A stretch of DNA of 64,000 nt from Tulasnella sp. 424 (taxonomy: Eukaryota; Basidiomycota; Agaricomycetes; Cantharellales; Tulasnellaceae). Shown in pieces: positions 19,342 through 30,211 of the stretch. Location of the stretch: assembly GCA_019633425.1 (NCBI GenBank), contig WSUB01000024.1, positions 186,001 to 250,000 of the forward strand, given 5' to 3'. How positions within the stretch are numbered: the first letter of the stretch is position 1; every line of letters begins with the position of its first letter. The notes beneath the pieces were generated by a model. That model was given only the letters and a program-made list of their open reading frames with translations, was not told the origin of the DNA and did no database searches. The translations under genes and the position numbers were made by a program.

Positions 19342-21501
19342 TTAATCCATAGTCCTACCCGCTTGGGAGTCCGTCTCCGTGTCGTCTCCACTTCCCTTGA
19401 GTTCATGGATAGAAATATTGGTCTCTGTCGGATTGGCCTCATTTTTCTCAATATTGACAAGATCCTCTTCCCTCGTCACGGTTACCTTTTCACGAAAGTA
19501 CCGAGCTGTTAGATATTTAATCACCAGAGGTAAGAGTAGTAGAGCTCATACCTGTACACCCGATCTCTCCACCTCAGCACGAGAACCCCACAGCAACTCC
19601 CCAGCATTTCGAACAAGGTTCCTCGCTCCCGTACCGGCTCTTGATGCCACTGCAGATATGCTATTCTTCAAGCCCCTGGTTGGTCGTCCAGCCTCAGCAG
19701 AGGGGTTGTAGAGCTGCGTGAAGCTTTCCGAACGAGAACGCATGGACTTGAAGACAGCCGAGCCGGAAGAAGCTGGAGTGGACATGCTCGGAGACTTGGA
19801 CTCGCTGTCGGTCGTGCTGAAACTACCGATGCGCGGTCGGTTGGGCAAACGAGCCACGGAACGTAGGATAATGGATTGCGAGTCTTCCATTATACCGCCC
19901 TCGACACCCAAGGGGTCGGTCTTCATCGCCAAATCGGAGTCTGACGAAGGGCCTTGAGCGTATGTCCCGTTGTTGTTTGAGCCAGAGAAGAAGTGGACTT
20001 GACGAGTGGGAGCGGTCGGAGGAGTGAGTGGGACGTTCGAGATACTCTGGCTGCGGCCCGCTGTTAGGGTTAAGCTCATTGTGGGGCTAAGTGGGTTGTT
20101 GGCCAATCCGTTTTTCCTCATAGACTCCATGAGAAGTTTACGATCGGTGATGGGTTGGGGAGTCGCAGAGGGTTTATTCTCCGCGCCGCTGGCGCCCGGG
20201 ATGGCCTCTTTGATCTCGCCACCACTCGTCACGATATAGAGTACGAGCGCGTTAATAGTGACCTGCGGTATGAGTCAGAAAAGAAATGCAAGGCGACGAT
20301 AACCTGAGGAGACGTACATCACCACCGCAGCTGGTCAAGCAAACCCAGCCCAGCTCTTTTCCGTGGAGGACGGTAAGCACTGCGATGTTAACCTAACAGA
20401 GCTTGAATGAGCCGAAGAGCTCCCAAAGGTGCAGGAAAAGATCACGTACAGCTGAAGTTCCAAGGGCGACGCCAGATGATCTGAAATAGCGAGTCCATGT
20501 CAGACGTAGGGTCAAAAGAACTCCAAGAGCTTGGTCGACTTACACAACCGTTTTAATTGCAAGGTTCCTGAGTTTAGGCGTGGGGAACTTGCCTGCCCAA
20601 AGCGGACGGACAAACATGCTTGTCTACAGGGACCAATCGCCCCTTCGATAAGCTTGCTCGGCAAAGTAAAACCATAAAATACTTACAAGAGCAAGTGTAA
20701 TAAAGAGGTCGAATGTCAACAGAGGGATGGAGCTTCACGACGAATGGATATTAGGGTGGGTTAACATCCAGATGAGCATCCATAACACTCACGAGAATCG
20801 CGTCAGTCCAATGACGCAAACACCGTCGCGGGGGCGGATCTCAGCTTGCTTGCCAACTAGCATCAGGATTAGAATGCCGATGTACAAGGTCAACCCAGTC
20901 ATGCCAGTCCTCCAAATGCCGTTGTTCCATCTCGCTTGGAACCCGGTCTTGTAGTCCTTCCTCCAGACGAGCCAGACCTATATCCCATGATTGGTAAGAT
21001 AAGAGACAAGACGGGTTGGGTGGATACCTACCTTTTCGATAAGGAAGGCGTAAATGAGGATCTTGCTAAAGGCGTAGAGGATGATGCAAGAGTAGATCGC
21101 CATCGCACAGGTGATCTCGTTGAGGGCGAGGCCAGCTCCAGTGACCAAGACGCTGCCTATAGACCAATCGACAGTTAGTACCCACATCCGATCGCAGTTT
21201 GAACTTGAAGCAAAATCGAACAAAACGAACCTGCGAAGATGAAAGCCCACGAAACGGCAAAGACCATGACGGCAAGGATATTCGGCACCTTGGTGTCTTG
21301 CATTTTATCCCAGTCTCCCCATGGAAGGGTCATGACTCGATGCGAAAGTGCCCAAGTAACAAGACTCAGGCCGAGACTTTGAAGGAGAGTCGTCATGATT
21401 TGGTGCCCGTGACTGGGGAAGATTACGGTCGCTGAAGCTGCCGGGTCATTGGTATAGGGAGCGAAGTGGCCGGCATGGAAGATGGTTGCAGGAGGAGGCA
21501 T
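19342..21501 (-). CDS. Seven-helix membrane protein with long cytosolic tail, multi-exon
   Basis: Unrecognised in function, but the layout is of a basidiomycete seven-transmembrane protein. It starts MPPPATIFHAG (ATG at 21501). Hydrophobic helices in order: LLQSLGLSLVTWAL, ILAVMVFAVSWAFIFAG, TCAMAIYSCIILYAF, MTGLTLYIGILILMLVG, IPLLTFDLFITLAL, a helix with VNIAVLTVLHG, and VTINALVLYIVTSG. At least eight short exons code the membrane part; the large exon 20248-19546 codes a Ser/Pro-rich tail, consistent with a phosphorylated cytoplasmic domain. The tail has two possible ends: a GTATGA donor gives a stop near 19482, a GTGTAC donor nine bases upstream continues to 19342 with an acidic end. It could be a G-protein-coupled receptor-like protein, but no receptor-class signature is visible. 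The first intron uses GTTCGT as donor. Confidence 0.65.
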
Positions 21502-22012
21502 GTAGGGAATGGGGGGAGCGGCGAAAGGATAAAGAAACGACGAGCAAGGCAGACGAAGGAGGGGATTGAGGTGAGGGACGGGGTATCGCTGGCCGCGAGC
21601 AACCCAAGGATGGTCTTGAAGTAGTAGTCATCAACTGAATAAGAAAGGTCCGTCGTTCAGAAAGTCAAGCAAACGATTGTGTATCATGGTGGGGCGGGTG
21701 TAAAAGCCACTGAAAAGCTGCCGGCTTGTTTGTAAGGCAGTTCCTGTACAGCTGTTTGTTTCGAGGCAGTTCCTGTTTGTTCCCGAGGATCTCCTTTTCA
21801 AACCTCCAAAAACATCGAGCGGGCTCGATCGCTACCCACCCCGTCGCCCAAGTTGGCTGAGACTTCGGCGCAGTCCCAAAACATCAACAGGTAACGAGGT
21901 TCCGAAAGAGTCGATATCCGATTCCGCTAACCTAAAGAAGAACCCGCGACCCCTCGAAATCGTTCCATTACGCACCACTGGTCGCCTTTATAGATACATC
22001 AATGCAAAAACT
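21502..22012. other. Intergenic between two minus-strand genes
   Basis: It contains the presumed promoter of the seven-helix gene and the 3' flank of the aminotransferase. No further gene is seen. Confidence 0.45.
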
Positions 22013-23923
22013 CTACTTCTCCGTGACCGTGACGCTCCAATCGCTCTCCACAACTCCCAATTGTCTCTTGACAATTTCATCAAGGATGGTCTTGGTTACC
22101 GGACCCATTCCTTGCTCTCCTATCGGGATTTGGATGTCCTTGCCCAAGTAGCCGATGGCCTTCACGGGGCACACGATCGCAGCCGTTCCTGATTAATAGT
22201 TCAATATGAGCCAAGGGCACATCCAAAAGGGTGATTCGCCCTCACCTGATCCAAAGACCTCAAGTAGCTTCCCGGAATCCGCCGCCTCCTTCACCTCCCC
22301 CATCGTAATGGGGCGTTCTGAAACGACGAGTTTTGAGGGAAGGTTGAGTTGGAGCTTGCCGGCAGCGTGATCTCTAGCAAGGGCAAGAACAGAGTCACGA
22401 GTGACGCCAGGAAGGATAACATCCTCGAGGGGTGGGGTCACCAGCTCCACAGCTACCGGAAGTCGTCAGTCAACGGTTTAGATTAGCAAAAATATACGCT
22501 GGGTGAAACTTACAGCCATCATCACGCTTCAGAACTACGAACCTATATTGAAATTTGAGTTATCTGCACGTCAAGCGAGTCAGGAGCGCTTTGCTCACAA
22601 GTTCATAGTTCCAACCTACGTGAATCTGAGTCAGTTCTAGTTCTGAGCAAGCCATCACCGGATCCCACGTACCTCAGTCAAGTAATGCTCCGGACCCAAT
22701 AACCAAAGGTTTTGGTCATAGCCCTGTGCCATGGCTTCGGCCTGAGGAATCAAGCATGGGGCGTAATTGGCACCAAGTTTGTAGCTACCAGTGCCTCCAG
22801 GGACAGCCCGAACGTATTCCGTAGTCGCTAGGAGTTTCACTGGTTTAAAGCCGTTCTTGTAGTAAGGTCCGACTGGGGAACAGATGACGAAGAGCAAAGC
22901 CTTGTTTGGTGGGCCGACACCGAGAGCGTGCATATTTCCGACTAGAAATGGTGGATATTGTAAGCACGACGAAACAACAATACGTGTGTGCATGACGAAC
23001 TCAATGTCGGCCTGATGTACAAGCTGTATCCGGGAACTTGAGGTATCCAATGCGCGTCGAGAGCAACGAGCTTCTTGATCAACTGGAGTAACTCTTCACC
23101 ATTGAACGCCTGACCCAATGATCCGGAGCAACCGAATCAAAACAGAAGAGACATCGTCACAACCACGTGAGGGTGCGTTAGCCTAAAACCCTAAAGGGTC
23201 AAAAAGGGTAACATGAATGCTCACGGGGAGAGCGACGCGCTGTGCGCTCCGGACCATCCGCTTCATGTTCATGTCCGGCCGGAACAAGGTCACCTTGCCA
23301 TTTTCGTCACGGTATGCCTTCAAGCCTTCGAACACGGATTGGCAGTAGTGTAGGACGGTGGAACTTGGTTGGATGCTAAACGGACCATCTGCGAGGGAAC
23401 GACGACAACGCGGAGATGATAAGCCCCCCGAGGCATGCAGTGCGGACCCCACCGAAAAGCCGCCGACGTACATGGCATAATCTTAGGCACTCCCCAACCG
23501 TCAGCAAGTGTCCATTCGACGGTGAGCATGTGGTCGGTCTAAGAGTGAAAGGGCCTGTTCAGCTTTTTCGATCTCGCGTTATTGACAGAAATCCGTGAGA
23601 CCCACAAAAGTATGCCCGAATACAAGGTTTTGTGGAGACGGGGGCGACTTTGGCGACGTGTTCTTGACGAGCTCGAGACGAGAAGACTACAAATGTTGAT
23701 ACCATGTTGTCAGCGACACCGTGAAGTGAGAGGCGGGAGGCTTACGCACGTCAATGTCAGGCTTGGAGGTGAACTCGCCGGTCATTGCATCGCGGGTCAC
23801 AGGTTGGCTGCTTTGCCATCGAGCAGTAACGATGGGAGATAGCGTGGGGGCCGTGGGCCTCCTAGCCTGTATCGTGCGCCTAGCTGTCTGCGCGAGTAAA
23901 CGTCTTGAGAGGGAGAGAGCCAT
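22013..23923 (-). CDS. BAT1: Branched-chain amino acid aminotransferase, mitochondrial type
   Basis: PLP-dependent class IV aminotransferase that transfers the amino group between Leu/Ile/Val and 2-oxoglutarate. The N-terminus MALSLSRRLLAQTARRTIQA is a typical mitochondrial presequence. Splicing of about ten exons rebuilds the family order: GHTFTDHMLTVEW, GWGVPKIMPYGPFSIQPS, LHYCQSVFEGLKAYRDENG, LFRPDMNMKRM, GYSLYIRPTLIGN, LGVGPPNKALLFVICSPVG, the PLP-Lys motif GSYKLGANYAP, QNLWLLGPEHYLTEVGTMN, and SVELVTPPLEDVILPGVTR, then the C-terminal GTAAIVCPV. All key parts are present and length is normal. The intron after ...RPTL uses GTTCGT (23000). It starts 211 bp from the divergent gene at 24135. 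Confidence 0.95.
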
Positions 23924-24134
23924 GGGTGAGGGGATACAAGAGCTGAGAGAGAGCGATGTTGATGGAAAGAATTCAAACTTGGACTTGTAATCGGCCCGGG
24001 TTTAATTCGAGAGTCACTAGACGCCGGTACCTGAATTCTCCGTCACCGGCGTTCCCATGGTTTGTCGATCTACTGTTTGCGTCGCGTCCCAAAATTCCTT
24101 TCGACTTTCAGCCTCGGTTACTTGAACCTTCACA

Positions 24135-24944
24135 ATGACAACCGCGGCAGCAAGAAACATCATCAAAAATGTTATTGGGACCTCTACGGAACCTCTGACC
24201 ACAAAGGAGCTTTACCAGCTGTCAGTGAAAAAGTTTCCAAAGGCTACCATCCCGAAGGAATCGAAACCCGTTTTAAATTATGGAAACCCCCCGCTGAAGC
24301 CCAAGATGGGGGTTGAGAGGAAGGAGCCTCCATCGGCGCCTCGTCCTAACCATCCGATTCCATCCATGGTGTGAGTTTTGAATTGCCTTCAATCGCGATT
24401 TCCCGGCTTTTTCTAACGTTCCCGTGTACTGGCGCCACGACTGCTCGTAAAAAACAGTTCATTGAAGCGACGAATCCTGCCGGACCTCGTAGCACGAAAG
24501 GAGCTCGTCAAGGTTCACGTTAGACGTCCAGCAGGAGGCGTCCTTCAAGCACTCGCCAACCAATCCTCCTCATCCCAGACTTCCAATCAAGTCGACCCCT
24601 CTACGGTCAAGATGGTCGACGCCTGGGTTTGGCAATTCCCCAAACCAGCTCAGCCTCCGGCCAAGAACGACAAACGCGCTCAAGCCGCACTCACTCCCAA
24701 AATTCCTCAAAGCCCCAACGAACCCGAACCGCAATTCAAGCGCCCCAAGAGCTCAAAACCTAAACAAAAGACTCACTTGCAGATGTACCCGCCTCCGCAG
24801 TTTGTGCACTTGAATTCAAGAAGGCGAAAGGCAAGGGCGGAGAAGATCGGCAAAAGGAGAGCGTGGGTGAAGGAGGTCACTCAGGCGATGGGAGTGGGGA
24901 AGAGAGCCGCGGCTAGGAGTCTTGAAGCGAAGCAAGAGGCATGA
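24135..24944 (+). CDS. Small basic protein, two exons, possibly organellar or RNA-binding
   Basis: Exons 24135-24370 and 24458-24944; the 87-bp GTGAGT...CAG intron joins MV to SLKRRILPDLVARKELVKV in frame. The predicted 240-aa protein is very basic, with a Pro/Lys-rich middle (WQFPKPAQPPAKNDKR) and a C-terminal Arg/Lys helix (NSRRRKARAEKIGKRRAWV). Composition resembles mitochondrial ribosomal or assembly proteins, but I do not recognise a named family. It is divergently transcribed from the mitochondrial aminotransferase gene. Hydrophobic segments and a secretory signal are absent. Confidence 0.7.
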
Positions 24945-26306
24945 GTCACGGAGAGGGATGTTTCTCGACGAGGTGTCGTTGAAGGTCGTCGGGACCCGAA
25001 TGGGAGGAGGAGGAGGGGCCAACGAAATTCTTTCGAAACGCCACGATTGTGATTCCAGAATTCCCACTTTCTTTGACCCCTTCAACGGTTAACCTGTCTT
25101 CCGAGGCCGAAGAGAAGAGGCTTTGCGTTGCGTGTCTTGAACTGCCCTCTCATTCTATGCGACAATCTCCATCGAGCCAATCCCAGTGAACTTTGCTTGT
25201 AATTGGACCCCTCTAAAGAATACCACCCTACCCCTGACGTATTGAGGCAATTGCCAATATGTATTTGAAATCCACGGTAATAGTTGTAAGTACGTACAAC
25301 CCGGGCTCGCCTGAATTCTGGGGTACGGCTGCCGATCCGTTCAGTACGTCTTCAAAGTCGGCGAAAGGAGAGTCCCTACGTGCTGGGTCGGGCTCACAAA
25401 CTCCTGAACCCATTTGTTCAAGCCCCTTTCTGTGGGGCTCGGGCTATCTAATACGTTTCCCAAGTCGCAGCTCGCAGCCGGTTCGTGCGTGCAACTGAAG
25501 GCCGAAACGTCTTTTTACGTTATGAAGTAAAAGCAACCCGACTGCCTTTGGCCAATGAGATCTCCAATCCGCCAAAGTCGGAGGACTTTCCCCGAGCTCA
25601 ACTCTGACCAAGAGGTCACTAGACCAACCCCAAAACCGAGGAACGTGTTGTTTGAAAATACCAAGATCTAAGGTTCGGATCTGCCGGACTCTCGCGTACG
25701 GTGGTCCTTCGGTGCAATGTGCTCGAGGTGGCCGAAAACGTCTAAATGGAGGTGGGGACGCGCCCTAAGGCTCATAGAAGCCCTGGAATTGCGCCATTCT
25801 GCCTACAATACGTAAACCGATGAGCTTAACGAGGTAAATGCTGACTACTTGGTCCTTTCGCGTGGATAGTGGTTATAAGGACGCGTTTTCGAGGCCCAAG
25901 GTCTCTCAACGAAACCCAGACCTCGAGCTACCTTTCTCCTCTATCTTTTTCCTAACCTAACTCTCTAATGTCCAACTTCCTCACCACAAAATTCCTCAGC
26001 TGGGGAGCAAAAACTCTTTCGAGCAGCGTCGTCCAAGACGAGGTAAGCCAAAAGTCCGAAACTTCGTACATGTTCGGTCGATGGGCTGACTCGCGCGTGG
26101 AATTGCGTGCTCTGTTTGTCCCTCCTCCTACCCCTGAAATAAATGGCAACGTGCGTCATAATTGAAATTTCGACGACTCTCACAAAAACTACTACGACTA
26201 CTGTGGCGAACAGAGTGCTTACTCGACTACAAAATCCATCCCAATACCAACTGCAAACGGCACCTCTAAAGGCGACAGCACCAGCCATCTTCACCCATCC
26301 TCCAGC
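24945..26306. other. Long 5' region of the 3-phosphoglycerate dehydrogenase gene
   Basis: No independent gene is firmly supported. A CT-rich tract (about 25925-25965) is followed directly by an ATG at 25968 opening a 25-codon segment with a good GTAAGC donor at 26043. This looks like a transcription start with either an upstream ORF or an alternative first coding exon of the downstream gene (see findings). Confidence 0.5.
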
Positions 26307-27786
26307 ATGACCCAACCTCGTTCAATCCCTCGATCCGGTTCAGTCACGACCTCCGACTTCCCTGGCTTCTCAGCCTCTCCCTCAGCGTCCTTCGTACACC
26401 GTTCCAACTCCATCAGCACGTCACCAACACTATCCACTCTCCACCAAGTCCGCCCGCCAAAAGTCCTCCACCAACTTGACTCGGGAGATTTGAAGGTCCT
26501 CATCCTCGAGAACATCTCTCAACAAGCCGTGAACGCTTTCAAAGATGCCGGGTTCCAAGTGGATTTTAATACAAAGGCGTGGTCGGAAGATGAACTCGTC
26601 GAGAAGATCGGACAGTACCATGCTATTGGGATTAGGAGCAAGACCAAGATTACCGCGAAGGTGTTGAAAGCTGCGTCCAAGGTAGGTATGAGCAAGGAGA
26701 TCAGATCAAGAAACTGATCGAACGTGCTTTTGACCCTATCAGCTCCTCGTCATCGGGTGCTTCTGCATTGGCACGAACCAAGTCGACCTCGAAACTGCAG
26801 CCAAGATCGGCATCCCCGTCTTCAACAGCCCCTTCTCCAACTCCCGCTCCGTAGCCGAACTCGTCATGTCCGAAGTCATCGCCCTTTCTCGCCAACTCGT
26901 CGACAGGGCGAACGAAATGCGACAAGGAACGTGGAACAAGGTCTCCAAGAGCTGCTGGGAAGTTCGAGGCAAGACTTTGGGCATCGTCGGGTACGGCCAT
27001 ATTGGGGCTCAATTATCCGTCCTGGCTGAGGCTTTCGCGATGAGAGTCCTCTACTACGATGTATTGAACATCATGCCTCTCGGAAACGCCACGCAAGTGG
27101 AGACCTTGGAGGATTTGCTGGCCAGCTCCGACTTTGTAACGCTTCACGTTCCTGAGCTCCCCGAGACGATCAACATGATTAGTACTCCCCAGTTGGAAGC
27201 GATGAAGGAAGGAGCGTACCTCATCAACAACGCTCGCGGCAAAGTCGTGGACATCCCCGCGCTGATTCAAGCGTTGAAGAGCAAGAAACTCGCTGGCGCT
27301 GCGATCGACGTCTTCCCAGCCGAACCAGGAGCCAACGGCGCTGGAACGTTCAACAATCAGCTCAATGCGTGGACGACCGAGCTCACCTCGTTACCCAATA
27401 TCATCCTCACTCCTCACATCGGCGGGTCGACGGAGGAAGCTCAACGCGCGATCGGATACGAGGTGTCCTCCGCCCTCGTTCGATACCTGACATACGGCTC
27501 GACCATGGGCGCGGTCAACTTCCCCGAAGTGGACCTCCGACCCATCTCAGCGGACCAAACCTCTCTCGTTCGCGTATGCCACGTACACAAGAACGAGCCT
27601 GGTGTGTTGAAAAAGGTCAACGCCATTTTGGGCAACTACAACGTGGAGAAGCAGTTCTCGGACTCGAAAGGAGACATTGCGTACCTGATGGCGGATATCT
27701 CTGGTGTTAGCGAGAAGGACGTGCACGACTTGCAGACCCAGATTAACCAGACCAGGTCTAACGTTCTGACCCGATTATTGTCATAG
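26307..27786 (+). CDS. SER3: D-3-phosphoglycerate dehydrogenase
   Basis: First enzyme of the phosphorylated serine pathway: oxidises 3-phosphoglycerate with NAD+. Exons 26307-26681 and 26743-27786 (61-bp intron joining AASK to LLVIGCFCIGTNQVDL). Domains: substrate-binding segment starting KVLILENISQQAV with AIGIRSKTKI; Rossmann domain with nucleotide-binding GIVGYGHIGAQ; catalytic region with INNARGKVVD and the His of NIILTPHIGGSTEEAQ; C-terminal ACT regulatory domain (VRVCHVHKNEPGVLKKVNAIL), which is the serine-feedback site in relatives. Length (472 aa) and the ~60-residue Ser-rich leader match yeast Ser3/Ser33. I chose this ATG for that reason. The enzyme is normally cytosolic. Confidence 0.95.
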
Positions 27787-28612
27787 ACTTTTGGTAGACT
27801 TTTTTTTGTTTTCCACTTCCCTTCCTCCCCTGCATTTATTCTTGAAGTTCAACCACGGTCAGTGAATCGTTAGTTACTTGCATTGTAGTGTAGAGCCCTC
27901 AACGGGTTAAAGGTGCATTTTGTTTTCCCCTTCTATAATAACAACGGAGGCGTTCTTTCTCGAATCTGGAACCCTGAGCGCGTGCGGGAATTGAGAGTGC
28001 TCCAACCAATAACCAACCGAAATTTCGGTAATGGCGCGGGAAGGATGATGATGAGTGGCGCTCGGCTGGAGCAGTGGAGCCAATAGCATCGCCACCAGAC
28101 TCGTCTGAAATTTAAAAGCTCGCGACGGCATTGACATTTTTATATACTCTTTTGCTTGCTTGACTCTTTGATCAGCGCTAGGGATATTGGTTTGAATGTC
28201 TGCGGAGCAATGCGTACCTTCGGCGATGTCGTGGGCGTGGGGGAAATTTCTTTCGATGTGCGGCCTTATGTTGGGTGACTTTAAAGCGAAGAATTGGGCT
28301 GGCGATCAGACACCCTTTGGGATGTGTTTGACTGGTCACTTCCCATGTTTTCGACTTGTTATCGTTTCAAAACCGCTTATTCCAATGCACGATACTTACA
28401 TGGGAGCTTAACAGGATGGGCGGAACAGTGGCTGGGCATCGTTTGAAACGTTCAGCCTCACTGCGGTCTCGTTTTCCCTTCTCCTTTATAAGCCCTTCGC
28501 TGTTATCCGATAATTGGATCACCTCCACCATCCCAACAATCCTCTTCCCCCTCTGTCCCTCTTCGCCCCTGGTTGCAAAGCGCCGCACCTGGACCCCGAC
28601 TCCGTATGTGAG
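27787..28612. other. Intergenic
   Basis: 3' flank of the dehydrogenase and promoter of the next gene. No gene or RNA is supported. The frame of the next gene is open upstream to 28514 but without an ATG before 28613. Confidence 0.45.
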
Positions 28613-29668
28613 ATGCAACAACCGGAAAAGCATCATCCCCGCGTGACGTTTGCTCTCCCACCTCCAAGTCCAAGTCCTCCTCCCCAAGAACTTCAGCACC
28701 AAAAGCAGCCCACACCGCAATCCTCATCACAGCAGCAACGAGCGGAGCGAAAGACTGAAGAGAGAAAACGCCAGGCTGGACCACCACCAACACTTACTGC
28801 AGCCCAATTGATCGCACATGCTGCCGGTCCGCCAACGACCGGCGGGAGCATCAAACATGCGCCGCAATCGCCTCGAGGGTCCTCGGTCGCAACCACTGCA
28901 TCGTCGGCATCGTCGTCGTCCTGGACGGTGTCGTATCCTCGGCTGAGGAGAGTACCCGATAAGAAGGCTCTCCCTGCCGTCGACTCCAACGCAAGTTGGC
29001 CCGGTGTCATTGGATACCAACGACTTCCATCGTGTTATGAATCCCCGGGGGAAATTGGGCCGTCTTCAGCCGGTGCAGTGACGCTGCTGGGTACGACTCA
29101 TTTGGGACCCCCTTCACCTTCTTCCTCTGCCGGCACGCTCGGCGTGTCAAACTCGACGCTTCGGATCCTCGACAGCCCTGGGGCTACACGGAGTGCCACT
29201 CTAACTCCAAGATCGAGGAACAGTAATTTACGATCAGTCAGCTCGAGCGGCGGCACGAATCCACACCGTGGAGCAACTCGCAACAAACCTTGGACGTGGA
29301 ACTGGACACCTGGAGCAGCAACGTCACCCATATACGATCCGGATTACGCAAACGGTTCGCCTGAATGTCTCGCTCCTCGTCCAAAAGTCCCTTCGTCCAC
29401 GGCTGCTTCTCCGAACGCCAACTCAAGCCGAACCGGCCGGTCCGCCGCCACGAAACGTCTCCGAGGAGGCGAAGCTACATCTCCGAACGAAGTGGACCAA
29501 GACGACACGAGGAGCAACGCCAGTGGGAGTAGCAGCGCTGGTAGCTACGCCTCAAGTGCCGACAGCAGTCAGCTTTTCGTTACCGAAGTGGGAGGAGTGG
29601 GTATCATGGGAACGGTGGAGAGCATCTGGGGCGAACAGCTATCAGAGTTTCGGACGCTGAGGGTCTAG
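28613..29668 (+). CDS. Low-complexity Ser/Pro/Gln-rich hypothetical protein (351 aa)
   Basis: Single long open frame with no recognised domain. It begins MQQPEKHHPRVTFALPPPSP, then a Gln/Pro tract, a Ser-rich middle (TTASSASSSSWTVSYPRLRR), and a C-terminal half with many SP/TP sites, ending FVTEVGGVGIMGTVESIW and FRTLRV. Composition suggests an intrinsically disordered, phosphorylated protein. The conserved-looking hydrophobic C-terminal motif is the only ordered part and could be a binding motif. There is no ATG upstream in frame. It could be nuclear or cell-cortex associated; I cannot say more. Confidence 0.65.
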   Translation: MQQPEKHHPRVTFALPPPSPSPPPQELQHQKQPTPQSSSQQQRAERKTEERKRQAGPPPTLTAAQLIAHAAGPPTTGGSIKHAPQSPRGSSVATTASSASSSSWTVSYPRLRRVPDKKALPAVDSNASWPGVIGYQRLPSCYESPGEIGPSSAGAVTLLGTTHLGPPSPSSSAGTLGVSNSTLRILDSPGATRSATLTPRSRNSNLRSVSSSGGTNPHRGATRNKPWTWNWTPGAATSPIYDPDYANGSPECLAPRPKVPSSTAASPNANSSRTGRSAATKRLRGGEATSPNEVDQDDTRSNASGSSSAGSYASSADSSQLFVTEVGGVGIMGTVESIWGEQLSEFRTLRV

Positions 29669-30211
29669 ACCATGGCTCGGATGGGGAGAATGGCAAAGGA
29701 GGAGGAATATGTCTGCAGTTGGAGCTATCAGCCTGTGGGGCTTGAACGTCGTCACCGCTACAATAACAGTGGGAACAACCTTCCCTCACTCGATTAAAAC
29801 GCCTTATTTTATGCATCATCTCTCTTGGTCTCATTCGTGTACTTCCTGTCACTTGGGCTACCATCGTGTCACCTTGCTACTATCTGGGATTTCGGACTCT
29901 TGGGGTTTCTTTCACACATGTATCAATTCATCCTGCGTTTCGTTGACATCTTATCGAATTCTGGCTATCCACCTCTCTTCTTGGTTTGCTTGAGTGACGG
30001 AAAACCCATCACATCGTCGATATATCTGAGTTAAATCTTACGCACTTGCACGGGTTATAAAGGGACCTGGTGTCAGTGAATAAACATGCTAAAATTACAC
30101 AAGTGCCATTAATGATCAAAAGGTAAACGAAGAACAAGTCCTATGAGCGCTCCCAAAACGTGAAACAAATACTTGAACACAAGGTCCCTGTAGCGTAAAG
30201 AAAATCCCCTC
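29669..30211. other. Intergenic between convergent genes
   Basis: This holds the 3' flanks of the low-complexity gene (+) and RAD51 (-). Small plus-strand frames at 29709-30034 are hydrophobic but without supporting features. Confidence 0.45.

Noticed and set aside
25968..26165. 65-aa frame as an independent small gene
   Set aside because: The good GTAAGC donor inside it and the phase-0 continuation make it more likely a leader exon or upstream ORF of the dehydrogenase gene.
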